NCBI GenBank assembly: GCA_023229985.1
Contig: JALNYF010000032.1
Location: 1-24,941, forward strand
DNA length: 24,941 nucleotides
Reading direction: 5' to 3'
From: Bacteroidales bacterium
Lineage (GTDB): Bacteria > Bacteroidota > Bacteroidia > Bacteroidales > WCHB1-69
This document shows positions 23,649 to 24,941 of the stretch, in pieces (position 1 is the first letter of the stretch; every line of letters begins with the position of its first letter). The notes beneath the pieces were generated by a model. It saw only the letters and a list, made by a program, of their open reading frames with translations, was not told where the DNA came from and did no database searches. Made by a program: the position numbers and the translations under genes.

Positions 23649-24476
23649 TTATCTTTTTCTTATCGGGACTTGAATTTCTGTCAACCAATCACACTCTTCC
23701 TCCTTGTTCCATACTCCGTCGATATAGCTAAATCGCGGAAAATCAACAATCTCATAACCGTTTGTTTCCAAATAGTCGTACAACTTGGCGAAAGTTTCCG
23801 GCAGTTGCGTGTAGGCTCCGGCGTGACTGACGCAGGCAGCCATGGGCACTTCCGGCAATTCTTTAAATTGTACCAACTCAGAATCAATTTTTTTCTCTGT
23901 AACTGCCTCACAGTACTCAATATCAATTTGCGATTCACAATACTCTTTATTGTGGTCTATCGTGAAACAATACCCTGGTTCCGCACAAACACAGCCCAAA
24001 CGGCTCATTTCCGGTCCGATAATGTTGGGACATAAATCAAATAATTCGTTGTAACTGTTGATGATACGACGATGTGAAGCGACAATAATTGCCGGCAATG
24101 TTTTAATAATAATTTCCATAGTTTTTTCCCCTTTCCGGAGTCGATTTCCTAAACTTCGTAACGCTTCCTGTCTCCATCTCAGTCTCTTTTGCTCTTCCTT
24201 ACACTCTTGTAATTTTCTTGCAATCAGTTCTTTATCAGGTTGTTGCATATCATTTTCTATGATTTCTTTAATTTCGTCTAAAGAAAAACCAAGTTTTTTA
24301 AAATAGATGATTTTAGTCATAATTTGGAACTGAGCCACAGTATAGTAGCGATAGCCCGTCCATTCATCTATTTCATGCGGAATGATAAGCCCAACTTTTT
24401 CATAGTAACGCAATGTTTTGACAGTTACATTGTTAAGTTTAGAAAATTCTCCAATTTTTAATTTTATAGGATTCAT
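23649..24476 (-). CDS. MerR-family regulator with GyrI-like effector-binding domain
   Basis: A 275-residue transcription regulator. Residues 6-75 are the MerR winged helix (KIGEFSKLNNVTVKTLRYYEKVGL, GYRYYTVAQF, GFSLDEIKEII), about 80-117 a dimerising coiled coil, and 119-275 a GyrI/BmrR-like ligand domain ending in TEIQVPI, where Glu267 sits at the usual drug-binding acidic position. This is the BmrR type, which bends an over-long promoter when a small molecule binds. The ligand domain is unusually rich in cysteine (GCVC at 161-164, Cys170, Cys180, Cys189, Cys215, Cys262). A matching promoter with a dyad lies directly upstream, suggesting autoregulation. No transporter is adjacent; other targets are unknown. 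Confidence 0.9.
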   Translation of the reverse strand: MNPIKLKIGEFSKLNNVTVKTLRYYEKVGLIIPHEIDEWTGYRYYTVAQFQIMTKIIYFKKLGFSLDEIKEIIENDMQQPDKELIARKLQECKEEQKRLRWRQEALRSLGNRLRKGEKTMEIIIKTLPAIIVASHRRIINSYNELFDLCPNIIGPEMSRLGCVCAEPGYCFTIDHNKEYCESQIDIEYCEAVTEKKIDSELVQFKELPEVPMAACVSHAGAYTQLPETFAKLYDYLETNGYEIVDFPRFSYIDGVWNKEEECDWLTEIQVPIRKR

Positions 24477-24487
24477 AATTTTTTTTA

Positions 24488-24509
24488 ATTCTCACGCGCG
24501 AATGAGAAT
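24488..24509 (-). promoter_or_regulatory. Perfect 7-bp dyad in the merR leader
   Basis: ATTCTCA (24488-24494) and TGAGAAT (24503-24509) are exact inverted repeats around an 8-nt CG-rich centre. The dyad starts one base downstream of the -7 box and ends 12 nt before the ATG, so it covers the transcript start. It could be a second operator or an mRNA hairpin limiting translation. Confidence 0.5.
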
Positions 24510-24510
24510 G

Positions 24511-24543
24511 CAAATATACACTATACCGTAGGGGACGAGTCAA
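24511..24543 (-). promoter_or_regulatory. MerR-type over-long promoter and operator
   Basis: On the minus strand TTGACT (24538-24543) and TATATT (24513-24518) are 19 bp apart, the spacing typical of MerR-activated promoters. The same site read as a Bacteroidetes promoter is TTG, a 22-nt spacer and TATATTTG (24511-24518), longer than the 19-20 nt of other promoters in this window. Between the boxes lies a 21-bp imperfect dyad (24520-24540) of the form ACT-N3-CC-N5-GG-N3-AGT with a CCCC core, as in operators of BmrR/MerR regulators. Confidence 0.7.
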
Positions 24544-24698
24544 GTATTTCTTGCATTTATTTTGAAAAAAATATTTTTTTAAATAATTTTCAATATCAAA
24601 TGACCAATAGAATAGCATCAATAAAATTGAAAATCAATATTTTAGAATTACAATACGTTATAAAAACTCATTAGAAAAAAATCCTCCATTACTATAAA

Positions 24699-24776
24699 GG
24701 CAACAAAAGATAGAATACGACTCCAACTTATGGCATGGGTAAAAGCATTGCTAATACGGCAACAAAATATAGAATA
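24699..24776. repeat. 19-bp direct repeats around the 3' end of the dispanin gene
   Basis: Positions 24699-24717 and 24758-24776 share GGCAACAAAA-(G/T)-ATAGAATA, 18 of 19 bases, with starts 59 nt apart. One copy is inside the coding region (encoding part of FYILYFVA), the other just after the stop codon. Confidence 0.6.
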
Positions 24777-24941
24777 TAGAAGAGAACTAGAGCTAAGCCT
24801 AAAATAAAACCAATCGTTACCCATTTTTTAGCTACTTTGGAAGAGGCTTTGGCTCCTTCATAATTGCCCTTGCGATAACGAAATTGAACTTTAGCAGCAT
24901 GAATAATTGCCGGAATACCGAACGGAGCGCAGCAAAGTACG
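24728..24941 (-). CDS. CD225/dispanin family membrane protein (5' end outside window)
   Basis: The minus-strand frame enters at the right edge and ends at TAA 24730-24728, giving 70 visible residues. It starts VLCCAPFGIPAIIHAAKV, then FRYRKGNYEGAKASSKVAKKW and a long hydrophobic helix (VTIGFILGLALVLFYILYF). The CC-x-PFGI-x-A motif, the short basic loop with G-(N/D)-Y-EGA and the second helix are typical of the CD225/dispanin (IFITM-like) family, two-helix membrane proteins also common in Bacteroidetes. Bacterial function is unknown. The first helix start and the N-terminus are outside. No terminator hairpin is visible after the stop. Confidence 0.85.
   Translation of the reverse strand, partial: VLCCAPFGIPAIIHAAKVQFRYRKGNYEGAKASSKVAKKWVTIGFILGLALVLFYILYFVAVLAMLLPMP

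Noticed and set aside
1..24941. CRISPR arrays, tRNA/rRNA genes, IS elements, phage or defence operons
   Set aside because: No repeat-spacer series, cloverleaf-like or rRNA-like sequence, transposase or integrase motif was seen on either strand.

Overview
The window looks like a chromosomal segment of a Bacteroidetes bacterium, most likely order Bacteroidales. The genes are AT-rich, and many are preceded by the TAnnTTTG -7 element typical of that phylum, with a TTTG or TTG -33 box in the best cases. The protein families also fit: FISUMP-domain secreted protein, DUF1573, DUF2461, NHS-type nucleoside permease, HhH-fused outer-membrane protein, WG-repeat lipoprotein and CD225/dispanin. I see no tRNA, rRNA, CRISPR array, transposase or phage gene.

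Left part (1-7769). A secreted protein with two FISUMP domains runs off the left edge on the minus strand. After 720 nt without a gene comes a plus-strand operon of nucleoside permease, uracil-DNA glycosylase (ung) and a DUF2461 protein, closed by a strong bidirectional hairpin. Facing it are DUF1573, mnmA (tRNA 2-thiouridylase) and a small DUF2752 membrane protein, each with its own upstream promoter element.

Middle part (7770-15994). A lipoprotein built of WG repeats lies on the plus strand. It converges on three minus-strand envelope genes: a lipid-linked glycan flippase, then two outer-membrane proteins whose reading frames overlap by ATGA. The second of these is an HhH domain followed by a beta-barrel. 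ffh (SRP GTPase) diverges from the flippase and ends at a textbook bidirectional terminator.

Right part (15995-24941). All genes but one are on the minus strand: a COG2403-type P-loop protein (cyclic 2,3-diphosphoglycerate synthetase-like), DUF58 plus radC as a tight pair, and a run of three secreted proteins of unknown function, one with a thioredoxin-like CSSC motif. Next come a LysM/M23 peptidase, a MerR/GyrI regulator and the 3' end of a CD225/dispanin gene. The exception is a 142-residue plus-strand protein made of four 25-residue repeats.

Points most worth a second look: (1) a 109-bp intergenic inverted-repeat element at 21024-21132 with about 31-bp imperfect terminal repeats, flanked by ATAAAA on both sides; (2) the merR promoter, with both a 19-bp -35/-10 spacing and an over-long Bacteroidetes spacer around a 21-bp dyad; (3) the 25-residue-period protein; (4) the HhH/beta-barrel gene pair; (5) the cluster of three secreted proteins.
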